This document shows positions 6,702 through 13,420 of a stretch of DNA of 18,607 nt, one piece after another (within the stretch, counting starts at the first letter, position 1; the number at the start of each line of letters is the position of its first letter). The notes under the pieces were generated by a model. The model was given only the letters and a program-made list of their open reading frames with translations. It was not told where the DNA came from and made no database searches. Source of the DNA: Rickettsiales bacterium (GTDB lineage Bacteria; Pseudomonadota; Alphaproteobacteria; Rickettsiales; JANQQO01). Location: positions 1-18,607 of the forward strand of contig JANQQO010000174.1 of the NCBI GenBank assembly GCA_028289305.1, in the 5' to 3' direction. The translations under genes were made by a program, and so were the position numbers.

Positions 6702-6730
6702 CACGTTTCGATGATTATCATCGAAACGTG
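6702..6730. promoter_or_regulatory. 29-base palindrome upstream of methyltransferase gene, possible operator
   Basis: Perfect 14-base arms (CACGTTTCGATGAT / ATCATCGAAACGTG) flank one central base. A -10-like TATTAT follows at about 6735, so the dyad overlaps the expected -35 position of the methyltransferase gene, whose ATG is at 6771. It could be an operator or a hairpin; neither is shown. Confidence 0.45.
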
Positions 6731-6770
6731 AAAATATTATAAGTCACGAAAACATCCAAAGGAACACCCT

Positions 6771-7544
6771 ATGCCGCCCACCCCGCTCACCCTCAACATC
6801 AGCACACACGATGGCACAAAAGAACAGCGCCGCTATCGCGACATCCTCCCGCAGGATATCGAAAGCGATGCCGTATACACCAATATCCTCCGCGCCATCG
6901 CACCCTATACCATGACCGCTAATGAGGGCGCAGAAACCACCTATTCCCTGTTCCACAACATCAAATATATTGTAGAAAACGCCATCCCCGGCGATATCGT
7001 CGAATGCGGCGTATGGCGCGGTGGCTGCAGCATGCTGATGGCACTTGCCCTCAAATATTTCGGTGACACCAATCGCCAGCTGTATCTCTACGACACCTAT
7101 GATGGCATGACCGAACCTGACGATATCGATATCGATTTCGACGGTGTCTCGCAAAAAAAAGTCTGGCTCGAAGGACAAAAAGGCAACGGCAAAATGGCTT
7201 TTGGCGGCACGGCTGAACACGTCAAAACCAATATGCAACAAACCAGCTATCCCGAATCACAGATGCACTTCATCGCCGGCGATGTCTGCGACACCATTCC
7301 CGGCACCATGCCCGAATCCATCGCCCTGCTGCGGCTCGATACCGACTGGTATAAATCTACCCTGCACGAGCTCACCCATCTCTATCCCTTGCTGACCCCA
7401 GGCGGCGTGCTGATCATCGATGATTACGGCTGGTGCAAAGGCGCACGCCAAGCCACCGACGAATTCTTCGCCACCCAAGCGTTCAAACCCATGATGCACC
7501 GCGTCAATGAATGCGTCCGCGTCCTCATCAAGCCCCCGGCGTAA
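6771..7544 (+). CDS. TylF/MycF-type SAM-dependent O-methyltransferase
   Basis: The 257-residue protein belongs to the TylF (macrocin O-methyltransferase) family, Mg2+- and SAM-dependent enzymes that methylate sugar hydroxyls in antibiotics and, in many bacteria, surface glycans. Visible motifs are the SAM loop GDIVECGVWRGG (residues 74-85), YLYDTYDGM (105-113), LRLDTDWYKST with likely metal ligands Asp190/Asp192, and GGVLIIDDYGWCKGARQA (211 on) with the Asp217/Asp218 pair. All are at family-typical spacing, and the length is normal. AAAGGA lies about seven bases before the ATG. No other glycan gene is nearby, so the acceptor is unknown. The gene is GC-rich and convergent with the A+T-rich gene that ends at 7558. 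Family call is secure; acceptor unassigned. Confidence 0.93.
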   Translation: MPPTPLTLNISTHDGTKEQRRYRDILPQDIESDAVYTNILRAIAPYTMTANEGAETTYSLFHNIKYIVENAIPGDIVECGVWRGGCSMLMALALKYFGDTNRQLYLYDTYDGMTEPDDIDIDFDGVSQKKVWLEGQKGNGKMAFGGTAEHVKTNMQQTSYPESQMHFIAGDVCDTIPGTMPESIALLRLDTDWYKSTLHELTHLYPLLTPGGVLIIDDYGWCKGARQATDEFFATQAFKPMMHRVNECVRVLIKPPA

Positions 7545-7557
7545 CGCTATTACCTAC

Positions 7558-8433
7558 CTATCCCTTGCCTCTATCAACAGCATGATCCTGTGTATATTTA
7601 GCGTAAGTGGTTGACTTATGTTGATCCACTAATGTGTCAACATGCGCTGTAATGTCCATCTTACACCATTCTGAAGCGTCTTTTTGTAACGCCAAGTATA
7701 CCATCTTACCCCCCTGATCTTTAATCCTTTTATAAACCTCTACTACCCTTGTGTTAGGGGTAACAATTAAAGAAATATCGTCAACCACAGACCGCATCGA
7801 AGAATAACGCTCTTTCTGCACTGTATCCTCTAACTGAAACGGGTCCTGTATAAAACCATGCAGAGCAATGAAATTGGTTATATTAGACAAATGCACCAAC
7901 CCTACCCGGAGAGAATTATTCTGTAAATAATGAGATAGTGACTCAAAACCTTCTGTATCTGTAATATCTAACTCCACAAAACGAATTCTATCGCTTTCAA
8001 AAAACTGCTTAACATGTGTATAGCTTTCGTCATTACCTAACCAACTCGTAATACGATTGTTTTCTTGGTTAGCTTCGAAATCAGACGATATTAGGCTGTC
8101 TTCTCTTTTTCCTCGTTTTATATAACGCTCTAGCTTTTTTGCGCAATCTTGCCTAGATGAAGATTGGCATACCATCGCCGCAACATCTTTCCAAAAAATA
8201 CCTTGTTTTAAATTATGGTCTAAGATAAGGCCTCCATTTAGCCCTGAACCTGCAATATAGTCCAAATTAGCAAGCCCACCAAAACCAACAAGTATATCTC
8301 CCTCTAATGGTTTCTCTTTTAGAAGAGCATGTAATGCTGGATCATGCTCCTCATGAAAAGACATGGCAAACGGTTTACGGTCAATACCATATGACCTATT
8401 TAGCGTATCGGTAGGTGGTAGGACTAATACCAT
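7558..8433 (-). CDS. Unknown protein, weakly like LIC_10091-type proteins
   Basis: The 291-residue soluble protein has no clear signal or membrane segment. VGFGGLANLDYIAGSGLNGGLILDHN near residues 49-75 reads like a Rossmann-type binding segment followed by strand-Asp. RVGLVHLSNITNFIALHG (around 176) and VYKRIKDQGGKMVYLAL (around 235) look like later strands. This order reminds me of a family of methyltransferase-like proteins with an SNIxxxL motif (LIC_10091-like), but that memory is weak. The ATG has no Shine-Dalgarno; a perfect TATAAT lies eight bases upstream, suggesting a leaderless message. The gene is A+T-rich relative to both neighbours. It follows the UDG-family gene on the same strand after 62 bases but probably has its own promoter. 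Confidence 0.68.
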   Translation of the reverse strand: MVLVLPPTDTLNRSYGIDRKPFAMSFHEEHDPALHALLKEKPLEGDILVGFGGLANLDYIAGSGLNGGLILDHNLKQGIFWKDVAAMVCQSSSRQDCAKKLERYIKRGKREDSLISSDFEANQENNRITSWLGNDESYTHVKQFFESDRIRFVELDITDTEGFESLSHYLQNNSLRVGLVHLSNITNFIALHGFIQDPFQLEDTVQKERYSSMRSVVDDISLIVTPNTRVVEVYKRIKDQGGKMVYLALQKDASEWCKMDITAHVDTLVDQHKSTTYAKYTQDHAVDRGKG

Positions 8434-8441
8434 AGGCTAGC

Positions 8442-8447
8442 ATTATA
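8442..8447 (-). promoter_or_regulatory. Consensus -10 box giving a probable leaderless start
   Basis: TATAAT on the minus strand is followed by eight bases and then the ATG at 8433. A -35 of TTTTCC about 17 bases upstream is weak. The lack of a Shine-Dalgarno agrees with leaderless translation. Confidence 0.5.
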
Positions 8448-8495
8448 TCATAATGCACGTAGTAGGAAAAATGGGAAGGCACAAAATCCACCTCC

Positions 8496-9074
8496 CTATA
8501 ACGCCGCCACCCGCGCGCGTAAGGCCGGGATCACCTCTTCCTCAAACCACGGATTTTTCTTCAGCCACAGATTATTACGCGGGCTCGGATGCGGCAGCGG
8601 CAGCACCTCCGGCCAATAGTCTCGCCAATGCCGCACCGTCTCGGTCAGATTTTTCTGAGCCCGTCCTTTTAAATGATACGCGATCGCATATTGCCCAATC
8701 GCCAAGGTCAGCTCAAGCCCCGGCAATTGCGCCAATAACCGCACCCGCCATTGCTGTGCACATTCTGGCCGCGGCGGAAAATCGCCCGATTTTCCCGTGC
8801 CCGGGTAACAAAACCCCATCGGGATAATCGCCATCCGTGCTTCATCATAAAACGCATCGCGATCCATCCCCATCCAGGCACGCAAACGCTCCCCACTCGG
8901 GTCATTAAACGGGATGCCGGTATCATGCACCCGCCGCCCTGGCGCTTGCCCCGCCACCAAAATCCGCGCAGTTTTCTGCATACGCAGCACCGGCCGCGGC
9001 GCGTTCGGCAAATCACGCGCACAGAGCGTACACGCCCGCACCTCCTCCAATAATGCCGTTACTTCATCACGCAT
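8496..9074 (-). CDS. Uracil-DNA glycosylase-family protein, [4Fe-4S] type
   Basis: The 192-residue protein belongs to the uracil-DNA glycosylase superfamily, whose members excise uracil or related bases in DNA repair. The N-terminal CTLC (Cys15, Cys18) together with Cys89 and Cys105 (C-x15-C) matches the four-cysteine cluster pattern of family 4/5-like iron-sulphur enzymes. GQAPG is at 42-46 (motif A, with Gln rather than the Glu of family 4), followed by GIPFNDPSGERLRAW, and HPSPRN at 162-167 (motif B). An upstream in-frame GTG would add 16 residues, but the family begins near MRDEVTALLEEVRACTLC, so the ATG at 9074 is chosen. No Shine-Dalgarno is seen; TATATA lies nine bases upstream. Activity on uracil is not proven, since this subgroup is little studied. 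Confidence 0.9.
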   Translation of the reverse strand: MRDEVTALLEEVRACTLCARDLPNAPRPVLRMQKTARILVAGQAPGRRVHDTGIPFNDPSGERLRAWMGMDRDAFYDEARMAIIPMGFCYPGTGKSGDFPPRPECAQQWRVRLLAQLPGLELTLAIGQYAIAYHLKGRAQKNLTETVRHWRDYWPEVLPLPHPSPRNNLWLKKNPWFEEEVIPALRARVAAL

Positions 9075-9136
9075 AGACACGTGTATATAATGATAATCTA
9101 CTCCTGTCACTCGCAAGCACACGGAGATTGCTCAAA

Positions 9137-9250
9137 TGGCAGGAGCGGAGCGGAGGGATGTACTCGGCCTTTTGGCCTGCGTTGCAATTTCCTAAGCTCG
9201 TACCTCGCTAAGTAAATTGTCGAACCCGCGGCGCTTCTCATCTCCTCACC
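9137..9250. repeat. tRNA-end-associated palindromic element, copy B
   Basis: This element contains CGGAGCGGAGGGAT (9146-9159), identical to the 3' end of tRNA-Pro on the same strand sense (9297-9310). It then shows TACT, a GGCC-TTTT-GGCC hairpin (9166-9177), GTTGCAA, CTAAGCTCG, CGCTAAG, ATTGTCGAAC and CTCATC, the block order of copy A. Its far end reads inverted as GGTGAGGAGATGAGAAG, similar to its start TGGCAGGAGCGGAG. The region holds no gene and lies between the UDG-family gene and tRNA-Pro. Confidence 0.6.
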
Positions 9251-9251
9251 T

Positions 9252-9292
9252 TCCGACCATAAAAAAAGCCACCCAAAAGGTGACCTTTTTTA
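9252..9292 (-). terminator. Intrinsic terminator of tRNA-Pro
   Basis: Reading the minus strand, AAGGTCACC and GGTGGCTTT form a stem with two G-U pairs, followed by a T7 run. This is immediately downstream of the tRNA CCA end. The hairpin extends outward into a 15-base perfect inverted repeat (9252-9266 with 9286-9300) that includes the last eight bases of the tRNA itself. Confidence 0.65.
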
Positions 9293-9369
<77 letters not shown>

Positions 9370-9496
9370 ATACTATGCTGTCTAAAAGAACTCCCCATCG
9401 CGATAACTATTCGCGCCCCTGCGCTATATACAAAAACTCGCCTAAAAACAACGAAAATTGTACAGCAGGCCATTAAACACCCCATGACATGGCTAT

Positions 9497-9823
9497 TTAA
9501 TACGTCAGGCTACCCGCCAAGGCCTGCACATCCTCCGCACCTGTCCGCACCTGCTCTAACAACCCGCCGCGTTCTTCCGGCGGGGCATCATGCGCGGCCT
9601 GGCACAAATCCTTCAGCTGTTTTGCCCCCAAATTTGCCGAAGCACCTTTCAGCTCATGCGTCGCATTGGTCCATAGCGTATCATCACCGCTTGCCAGCGC
9701 TGTTTCCATTTCGCCCAGACATTTCTCCACCGTCTGGTGATACAGCGCGAATAACTCCCGCTCCAGCGCCTCATCACCACCAGTAATCGCCCGCAAATGC
9801 TCTAAACTCAATATATCCGCCAT
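9497..9823 (-). CDS. Stand-alone histidine phosphotransfer (Hpt) domain protein
   Basis: The 108-residue protein is a single Hpt domain, which relays phosphate between receiver domains in multistep phosphorelays. The phosphorylatable His56 lies in the signature THELKGASANLGA (residues 55-67, H-x-L-K-G-x-S/A-x-x-x-G). It is set in a four-helix bundle beginning with LSLEHLRAITGGDEALERE. The size matches independent Hpt proteins. A good Shine-Dalgarno AAGGAG lies eight bases before the ATG. The gene starts 12 bases after the nitronate monooxygenase stop, so it is probably co-transcribed with lysC and that gene. No kinase or response regulator is in the window; the partner is unknown. Confidence 0.9.
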   Translation of the reverse strand: MADILSLEHLRAITGGDEALERELFALYHQTVEKCLGEMETALASGDDTLWTNATHELKGASANLGAKQLKDLCQAAHDAPPEERGGLLEQVRTGAEDVQALAGSLTY

Positions 9824-9835
9824 CGCCTATACTCC

Positions 9836-10876
9836 TTATCCCGCCAGTTGCATCGCCGCACTACGCTCTAAATACGCTGCCGCTTCTTCCACCAATTGCG
9901 CAATAATCGCTGCAGCGCTTTCCTCTTGCTTCACCATCCCCACGCTCTGCCCCGCCATCACCGAGCCATATTCCACATCGCCGTCAATCACCGCTTTCCT
10001 CAAGGCACCCGCCCAATAATGCTCAATCTTCAGCTGCGCTTCCTGCTTTTCTAGGCCGCCCGTGCGATATTCTTCTATCACATCGCGTTGCATCTGCAAG
10101 AATTCTTTGCTCGCCTTATTCACCAGCGCCCGCACCGGTATCACCGGGAATTCCGCATCCAATTGTACCGAAGGCTCCGCATCGCGCGCACTCGCTTTAA
10201 TGAACGCCTTCTTAAAATTCGCATGCGCGATCGACTCACTCGCACAGACAAAACGCGTACCCAGCTGACAGCCCGCAGCGCCCATCTCCAAATAGGAGGC
10301 TATCGCCTCCCCGCGCCCAATGCCACCCGCCACAAACACCGGCACTTCCGGCAGTTCTGTGCGCATAAACGGCAAAATCTCCTGCGCCAACACACTGGTC
10401 GACACCGGGCCGATATGCCCGCCGGCCTCCATGCCTTCAATCACCAACGCATCCACGCCCGAACGCACCAATTTCTTGGCAATCGCCACTGCCGGCGCAA
10501 AGCCAATCACCCGTATGCCCGCATTTTTCAATTGCTGAATCGTAGCACTCTTCGGCAACCCGCCAGCCAGCACCACATGGCTCACCGCGTGACGAATACA
10601 CACCTCCGCCAAGGCCTCTAAATCCGGGTGCATGGTGATGAGATTCACCCCGAAAGGCTTATTAGTCAGCGCTTTGGTCGCTGCAATCTCCGCATCTAAG
10701 ATATCCGGCGGCATCGACCCACAGGCAATCACGCCAAATCCCCCCGCATTCGAAATCGCCGACACCAGATGGCGCTCGCTCACCCAGCTCATCGCGCCCC
10801 CCATAATGGCGTAGCGCACGCCTAAAAACGCCGTGCCCTTCTCCCATAATTTTTCCAGCTGCGACTCTCCAGTCAT
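9836..10876 (-). CDS. Nitronate monooxygenase-family (2-nitropropane dioxygenase-like) flavoprotein
   Basis: The 346-residue FMN-dependent TIM-barrel enzyme of the 2-nitropropane dioxygenase / FabK-like family is expected to oxidise alkyl nitronates. Visible are the N-terminal IMGGAMSWVSERHLVSAISN (flavin site), GGFGVIACG, KPFGVNLI, VVLAGGLP, the conserved EGMEAGGHIG containing the expected His, FVAGGIGRGEAIASYLEMGA (phosphate-binding) and GCQLGTRFVC. An in-frame ATG at 10891 would overlap the end of lysC but has no Shine-Dalgarno. The ATG at 10876 has GGGGAG seven bases upstream and begins just past the lysC stop, so it is preferred. The neighbourhood lysC - this gene - Hpt suggests one operon. 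The true substrate is not known; the fold is secure. Confidence 0.92.
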   Translation of the reverse strand: MTGESQLEKLWEKGTAFLGVRYAIMGGAMSWVSERHLVSAISNAGGFGVIACGSMPPDILDAEIAATKALTNKPFGVNLITMHPDLEALAEVCIRHAVSHVVLAGGLPKSATIQQLKNAGIRVIGFAPAVAIAKKLVRSGVDALVIEGMEAGGHIGPVSTSVLAQEILPFMRTELPEVPVFVAGGIGRGEAIASYLEMGAAGCQLGTRFVCASESIAHANFKKAFIKASARDAEPSVQLDAEFPVIPVRALVNKASKEFLQMQRDVIEEYRTGGLEKQEAQLKIEHYWAGALRKAVIDGDVEYGSVMAGQSVGMVKQEESAAAIIAQLVEEAAAYLERSAAMQLAG

Positions 10877-10880
10877 CCCC

Positions 10881-12110
10881 CTACTCCCCATCCAAGCCGT
10901 AAGCGGTGTGCAGCGCGCGCAGCGCCAGCTCCAGATATTCCTGGCTAATCAACACGCTGATCTTAATCTCCGAAGTCGAAATCACTAGGATATTCACGCC
11001 CTTCTCTGCCAGGGTCGCAAACATTTTCTGCGCAAGGCCGGCATGCGAGCGCATACCCACGCCAATCACCGAAAGCTTCGCCACGCTGTCATCCACGAGC
11101 AGCGCACGGTATTCCAGATTTTTCTTCAGCTCCTTTAGCACCTTCTCCGCTTTTTTCACATCGGCTTTCGGCACGGTAAAGGTCATGTCGGTGCGCTCGC
11201 CATCTTCCGACACGTTCTGCACGATCATATCAACATTAATCTCCGCTTCGGCCAGCGGGCCAAACACTTGCGCGGCCACACCCGGCGTATTTTCCACCTC
11301 CACCAGGGTCATCCGCGCCTCATCACGGCTATAGGTCACACCGGTAATCAATCGTCGTTCCATCACTTCCTCCTCATCTACCAAGAGCGTTCCTGTTGCA
11401 TCCGAAAAGCTGGAGCGCACCTGGGTACGCACGTTATGCTTCATCGCCATTTCCACCGCGCGCGTCTGCAACACTTTAGCACCGAGCGACGCCATTTCCA
11501 GCATTTCTTCATATCCAATTTTGTTCAGCTTGCGCGCTTTCGGCACCAAGCGCGGGTCAGAGGTAAATACCCCTTCCACATCGGTGTATATATCGCAGCG
11601 TTCCGCATGTAACGCCGCGGCCAGCGCCACCGCGGAGGTATCCGACCCGCCACGCCCCAGCGTGGAAATACGATTCCCATCCGTAATCCCCTGAAACCCG
11701 GGCACCACCACCACATTGCCGTCATGCAAATACTCGCCAATCAGCTTCGCATCAATATCCTCAATACGCGCGCGCCGATGCGCCGCACTGGTTTTGATCG
11801 GCACCTGCCAGCCCAAGAGCGAGCGCGCCTTAATACCTTTTTCCTGCAGGGTCAGCGCCAGCAATCCCGCGGTCACCTGCTCGCCGGAGGAAACAACGGT
11901 ATCATATTCCGCCGCCGCGTCTGGCGTGGTAACGTCATTCACCGCATGCACCCAGCTAATCAGCTGATCGGTCGTCCCCGCCATTGCCGAGACCACCACC
12001 GCCACCTGATTGCCAGCCTGCACCTCCTCTGCGACACGCTCCGCCACATGGCGAATACGCTTAATATCCGCCACTGACGTCCCGCCAAATTTTTGTACAA
12101 TAATCGCCAT
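10881..12110 (-). CDS. lysC: Aspartate kinase
   Basis: The 409-residue enzyme phosphorylates L-aspartate with ATP, the first step to lysine, threonine, methionine and diaminopimelate. The kinase domain starts IIVQKFGGTSVADIKRIRHV, contains GFQGITDGNRISTLGRGGSD with SDTSAVALAAAL, then YTDVEGVFTSDPRLVPKA and EMLEMASLGAKVLQTRAVE. From about residue 265 two ACT domains follow (VEVENTPGVAAQVFGPLAEA and VIGVGMRSHAGLAQKMFATL, with ISTSEIKISVLI), which bind lysine and/or threonine for feedback control. Length is typical of the monofunctional enzyme. A GTG 48 bases upstream is in frame, but the family begins MAIIVQKFGG and a GGAG lies seven bases before that ATG. The gene is first in a probable three-gene operon. 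Confidence 0.98.
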   Translation of the reverse strand: MAIIVQKFGGTSVADIKRIRHVAERVAEEVQAGNQVAVVVSAMAGTTDQLISWVHAVNDVTTPDAAAEYDTVVSSGEQVTAGLLALTLQEKGIKARSLLGWQVPIKTSAAHRRARIEDIDAKLIGEYLHDGNVVVVPGFQGITDGNRISTLGRGGSDTSAVALAAALHAERCDIYTDVEGVFTSDPRLVPKARKLNKIGYEEMLEMASLGAKVLQTRAVEMAMKHNVRTQVRSSFSDATGTLLVDEEEVMERRLITGVTYSRDEARMTLVEVENTPGVAAQVFGPLAEAEINVDMIVQNVSEDGERTDMTFTVPKADVKKAEKVLKELKKNLEYRALLVDDSVAKLSVIGVGMRSHAGLAQKMFATLAEKGVNILVISTSEIKISVLISQEYLELALRALHTAYGLDGE

Positions 12111-12233
12111 CTTTTGACTCCAAGGGGGCTGTTTATAAAGGAGAATTGCCCAAGACACAACAAAATCCCACCCCTCTTCTCCCCATACATTACATGGATG
12201 TAGTGCATTATCCTTTTAGGAGAACACCCCACT

Positions 12234-12288
12234 CTGCCTACCCGTGGCGGGATTTTTGCTCCGCAAAAAGCATGACACGGGTAGGCAG
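12234..12288. repeat. Nested inverted repeat between lysC and coiled-coil gene
   Basis: Outer 13-base arms CTGCCTACCCGTG (12234-12246) and CACGGGTAGGCAG (12276-12288) are perfect complements. Inside, TTTTTGC (12253-12259) and GCAAAAA (12263-12269) form a second perfect hairpin with a three-base loop. No T-run follows on either side, so a simple terminator is unlikely. The rest of 12111-12337 shows only the lysC ribosome-binding region. Confidence 0.75.
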
Positions 12289-12337
12289 ACCAAGAAAATT
12301 GCCCAAAACTAAATGAAATTATGTTACTAATTTAACC

Positions 12338-12365
12338 TTGATTTTTTGTTATTATGTGCTATACT
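12338..12365 (+). promoter_or_regulatory. Sigma-70-type promoter of coiled-coil gene
   Basis: TTGATT (12338-12343), a 16-base spacer and TATACT (12360-12365) are close to consensus. The predicted start near 12372 leaves a leader of about 115 bases before the chosen ATG at 12488. Confidence 0.65.
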
Positions 12366-12487
12366 AGGCGCAATTATCGTATGTAGGCCATTTTTTTATG
12401 GGTTGTTTCTCTTCACCGAGGAACAACGTGCCAACGGCTTACATTTTGTTTTTCTTGAGTTTTTTCTCCCTAGAAAGGGGGCCAGCG

Positions 12488-12937
12488 ATGGCTACAAAGA
12501 AAACGGGCTCTGACACAAAGAAACCAGAGCAGAGAACGAAAGCGAAAAAAAAGAGTACGACAGGTGGCGGCCGAAGGCCATCCATCAAATCGTTACAGTC
12601 TCAGGTTAACGACCTGCAGACTGCACGGGAAGAAGGTGACGCGCGCGAGAAGAAGCTGCTGCAAACAAAGCGGGATCTCGAAGGAGAGCTCAACGCGGCA
12701 AGAACCGCGAAACAGCAGGCTGAAACCCAACACACTGAGAGGGTGCAAGAGCTCAACACAGCTCACGCACGCGTGCGTGAGCTGGAAGCAGATCTGAGAA
12801 CGGCTCAAAGAGAGCGCGACGATCAGGCGAAATGCATTAGGCGGTTGAGGGAGCAGGTAAGCCTGCTGCAAGAAACGCTTAGAGGCGCCAAAACGCTTAT
12901 TGCTGGAGAGCACCTGTTAAACACCTCTAGCAACTAA
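12488..12937 (+). CDS. Small basic coiled-coil protein of unknown function
   Basis: The 149-residue protein has two parts. Residues 1-30 are very Lys-rich (for example KKPEQRTKAKKKS followed by GGGRR), suggesting nucleic-acid or membrane contact. From about residue 33 to 130 is one continuous predicted coiled coil with heptad-like Leu/Val spacing (SLQSQVNDLQ, LEGELNAARTAKQQAE, VRELEADLRTAQRERD, RRLREQVSLLQETL). Only one Cys is present and there is no catalytic motif. An ATG at 12398 is in frame and would add a hydrophobic 30-residue N-terminus, possibly a membrane segment. It has no Shine-Dalgarno, whereas AAAGGGGG precedes the ATG at 12488. The gene has its own promoter and a strong terminator, so it is a monocistronic unit. 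I do not recognise a family. Confidence 0.72.
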   Translation: MATKKTGSDTKKPEQRTKAKKKSTTGGGRRPSIKSLQSQVNDLQTAREEGDAREKKLLQTKRDLEGELNAARTAKQQAETQHTERVQELNTAHARVRELEADLRTAQRERDDQAKCIRRLREQVSLLQETLRGAKTLIAGEHLLNTSSN

Positions 12938-12967
12938 ACGATGCCGCACCACCTTCTCCAAACGTAC

Positions 12968-12998
12968 AAAAAACCGGGCCTTGGCACCCCGGTTTTTT
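12968..12998. terminator. Strong bidirectional intrinsic terminator
   Basis: Arms AAAAAACCGGG (12968-12978) and CCCGGTTTTTT (12988-12998) are perfectly complementary around a nine-base loop, with a T7 run. It lies 30 bases after the coiled-coil gene stop. Confidence 0.9.
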
Positions 12999-13270
12999 TC
13001 TTTTTCTACCCCTGTTTCGCGCGCATCCTCCCCTCATGACGCACTCCTCACAGCGCATGCACCTAAAAACTATTCCCCACTCCCTAAAAGTTGTACACAG
13101 GAGCCCTGCCAAATACACCTCCTGCGCGAATGCACCCATGCCCAACACAACCTTTACCCATCATGCACATTTTCACCCTTATATATCAACTACTTACCAG
13201 ATCTGCTTATTTTTTGAGCAAACAGAAAAAAGCCTAACAAAAACAAATGGCGGGTGTTTTCGCAGCTGTG

Positions 13271-13291
13271 TTATCCACCTAGTTATCCACA
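13271..13291 (+). promoter_or_regulatory. Pair of DnaA-box-like sites
   Basis: TTATCCACC (13271-13279) and a perfect TTATCCACA (13283-13291) are arranged in the same direction 12 bases apart. The second equals the strict DnaA box consensus. They sit directly after an A+T-rich tract and about 130 bases before uvrC. Confidence 0.55.
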
Positions 13292-13357
13292 CGTATCGTG
13301 GATGAATGCAATCTACGCTTGGAGTAGTGCGTAAAAACACCTATTTTACAAATCGCT

Positions 13358-13363
13358 TATAAT
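13358..13363 (+). promoter_or_regulatory. Candidate -10 box for uvrC
   Basis: A consensus TATAAT lies 57 bases before the uvrC ATG. No convincing -35 is seen at the right distance, so the promoter call is tentative. Confidence 0.35.
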
Positions 13364-13420
13364 CCGCGCCCCCGTGACAGGGGTGATGAAAAAGACACAA
13401 GACAGTAAATTGCACAGGTG

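Larger units (their letters stand above)
13000..13417. other. Non-coding stretch before uvrC with A+T-rich tract
   Basis: No convincing gene is seen in these 418 bases; the open frames have no Shine-Dalgarno and read through non-protein-like sequence. From about 13160 to 13255 the sequence is A+T-rich (TTATATAT, poly-A and poly-T runs). Two DnaA-box-like sites follow at 13271-13291, a TTGTACACA near-match is at 13091-13099, a TATAAT is at 13358-13363, and a CCCC/GGGG hairpin lies just before uvrC. Confidence 0.6.

Noticed and set aside
8453..9053. Open frames on + strand of 124 and 100 residues
   Set aside because: They are shadows of the UDG-family gene on the minus strand, with low-complexity translations and no ribosome-binding site.
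12981..13305. Two overlapping open frames of 78 and 89 residues
   Set aside because: No Shine-Dalgarno or protein-like pattern; they cover the A+T-rich and DnaA-box region.
13000..13417. Replication origin
   Set aside because: Only two good DnaA boxes, no dnaA/hemE/parA neighbour, and by eye no change in C-over-G bias across the site; kept only as a DnaA-site finding.
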